DNA of 6,399 nt, taken from assembly GCA_027484885.1 (NCBI GenBank), contig JAIXSD010000167.1, positions 1 to 6,399 on the forward strand, written 5' to 3'. The notes under the pieces were generated by a model, which saw only the letters and a list, made by a program, of their open reading frames with translations, did not search any database and had not been told where the DNA came from. The translations under genes were made by a program, and so were the position numbers. The stretch's first letter is position 1, and each line of letters begins with the position of its first letter. This DNA comes from Rubrivivax sp. (GTDB taxonomy: Bacteria; Pseudomonadota; Gammaproteobacteria; Burkholderiales; Burkholderiaceae_C). Below, piece after piece: positions 5,823 through 6,399 of the stretch.

Positions 5823-6399
5823 TCAAGCCGGGTCGATCGTTGCGGCAGCGTTGGCGCGCGGCTTGCGCCACAGCAGGCGCCCGCAGAGCTGGATCAAATC
5901 ATCCACATAGCTGAACACCACCGGAATCACCAGCAGGCTCAGGAAGGTGGAAGTGATCAGCCCGCCGATCACGACGATGGCCATGGGCGCGCGGAAACTC
6001 GGGTCGACCCCGAGGCCAATCGCGATGGGCAGCATGCCCGCACCCATGGCGATGGTGGTCATGATGATGGGGCGGGCGCGCTTGTGGCAGGCATCGAGGA
6101 TGGCTTCGAAACGCGGCATGCCATGGTCGCGCCGGGCGATCACCACATAGTCCACCAGCAGGATGGAGTTCTTGGTGGCAATGCCCATCAACATGATCAG
6201 GCCGATCATGGACGGCATGGACAGCGCCGTGTGCGTCACATACAGCGCCAGGAAGGCACCCGGGATCGACAGCACCAGCGCGGCCAGAATCGTCACCGGC
6301 TGCACAAAGTCCTTGAACAGCAGCACCAGCACCACATAGATGCAGAGCACGCCGGTCAGCATGGCCAGGCCGAAGCTGGCGAACAGCTCACCCATGGCC
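5823..6399 (-). CDS. RND-family efflux permease, C-terminal part (5' end beyond window)
   Basis: The last 191 codons of a much longer gene enter from the right edge; whole RND permeases are about 1,000-1,050 residues. Counting from the methionine at 6395, the fragment has hydrophobic segments at about 7-27, 32-54, 59-86, 108-128 and 137-163, matching the final membrane helices of the family. Typical motifs are FGLAMLTGVLCIYVVLVLLF (8-27), GIATKNSILLVDY (71-83), KRARPIIMTT (105-114) and FRAPMAIVVIGG (134-145). The ATKNSILLVD block and the 'RPI-MTT' loop are characteristic of the HAE-1 (AcrB/MdtB-like) branch of drug and hydrophobe exporters, which act with a periplasmic adaptor and an outer-membrane channel. 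Those partners are not in the window. The Met at 6395 is internal, not a start. Substrate cannot be told from this part. Confidence 0.93.
   Translation of the reverse strand, partial: AMGELFASFGLAMLTGVLCIYVVLVLLFKDFVQPVTILAALVLSIPGAFLALYVTHTALSMPSMIGLIMLMGIATKNSILLVDYVVIARRDHGMPRFEAILDACHKRARPIIMTTIAMGAGMLPIAIGLGVDPSFRAPMAIVVIGGLITSTFLSLLVIPVVFSYVDDLIQLCGRLLWRKPRANAAATIDPA

Noticed and set aside
4745..5914. Long plus-strand open frame (389 codons) opposite the hydrolase and the permease end
   Set aside because: Antisense composition without domains. It runs through both well-supported minus-strand genes and the gap between them.
1..6399. Defence system, mobile element, CRISPR array or phage remnant
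   Set aside because: No direct repeat arrays, transposase or integrase motifs, tRNA ends or composition break were seen; all space is accounted for by recognised chromosomal genes.

Overview
The window is a GC-rich, tightly packed stretch of bacterial chromosome. Gene order and protein content (algH-ruvX-pyrR-pyrB-pyrC, a class I CPD photolyase, a DUF2164 protein, an RND pump) fit a betaproteobacterium, most likely Burkholderiales. That placement is inferred from recognised families and was not tested by a search. Almost every base is coding, and I see no tRNA, rRNA, CRISPR array, insertion sequence or phage gene.

Region 1 (1-2590, minus strand) is a five-gene cluster transcribed right to left: algH/yqgE, ruvX/yqgF, pyrR, pyrB and the first 40 codons of a type I dihydroorotase gene (pyrC) that runs off the left edge. 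Three of the four junctions are 4-base ATGA stop/start overlaps. The fourth (pyrR/pyrB) has a 5-base gap with a strong ribosome binding site inside pyrR. PyrB and PyrC catalyse steps 2 and 3 of UMP synthesis. PyrR is a uracil phosphoribosyltransferase-fold regulator. AlgH and RuvX are conserved passengers of this operon type. No leader or attenuator can fit between the pyr genes, so any transcriptional control must act upstream of algH or inside coding sequence.

Region 2 (2591-4677, plus strand) starts after a divergent spacer of only 33 bases. It holds phrB (500-residue photolyase with a complete tryptophan electron-transfer chain), a 94-residue DUF2164 protein 18 bases downstream, and an 83-residue protein of unknown function that starts at GTG inside the DUF2164 stop (4-base GTGA overlap). 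These three look like one operon.

Region 3 (4685-6399, minus strand) converges on region 2 with only 7 bases between stops. Read in its own direction it is the C-terminal third-or-less of an RND-family efflux permease entering from the right edge, then, 31 bases on, a predicted lipoprotein alpha/beta hydrolase with a visible Ser-Asp-His triad.

Overall this is ordinary housekeeping and core-accessory sequence. I found no convincing sign of an undescribed system. The points most worth a second look are the unassigned 83-residue protein, the secreted hydrolase behind the pump, the very short divergent promoter region, and the lack of room for PyrR attenuation.
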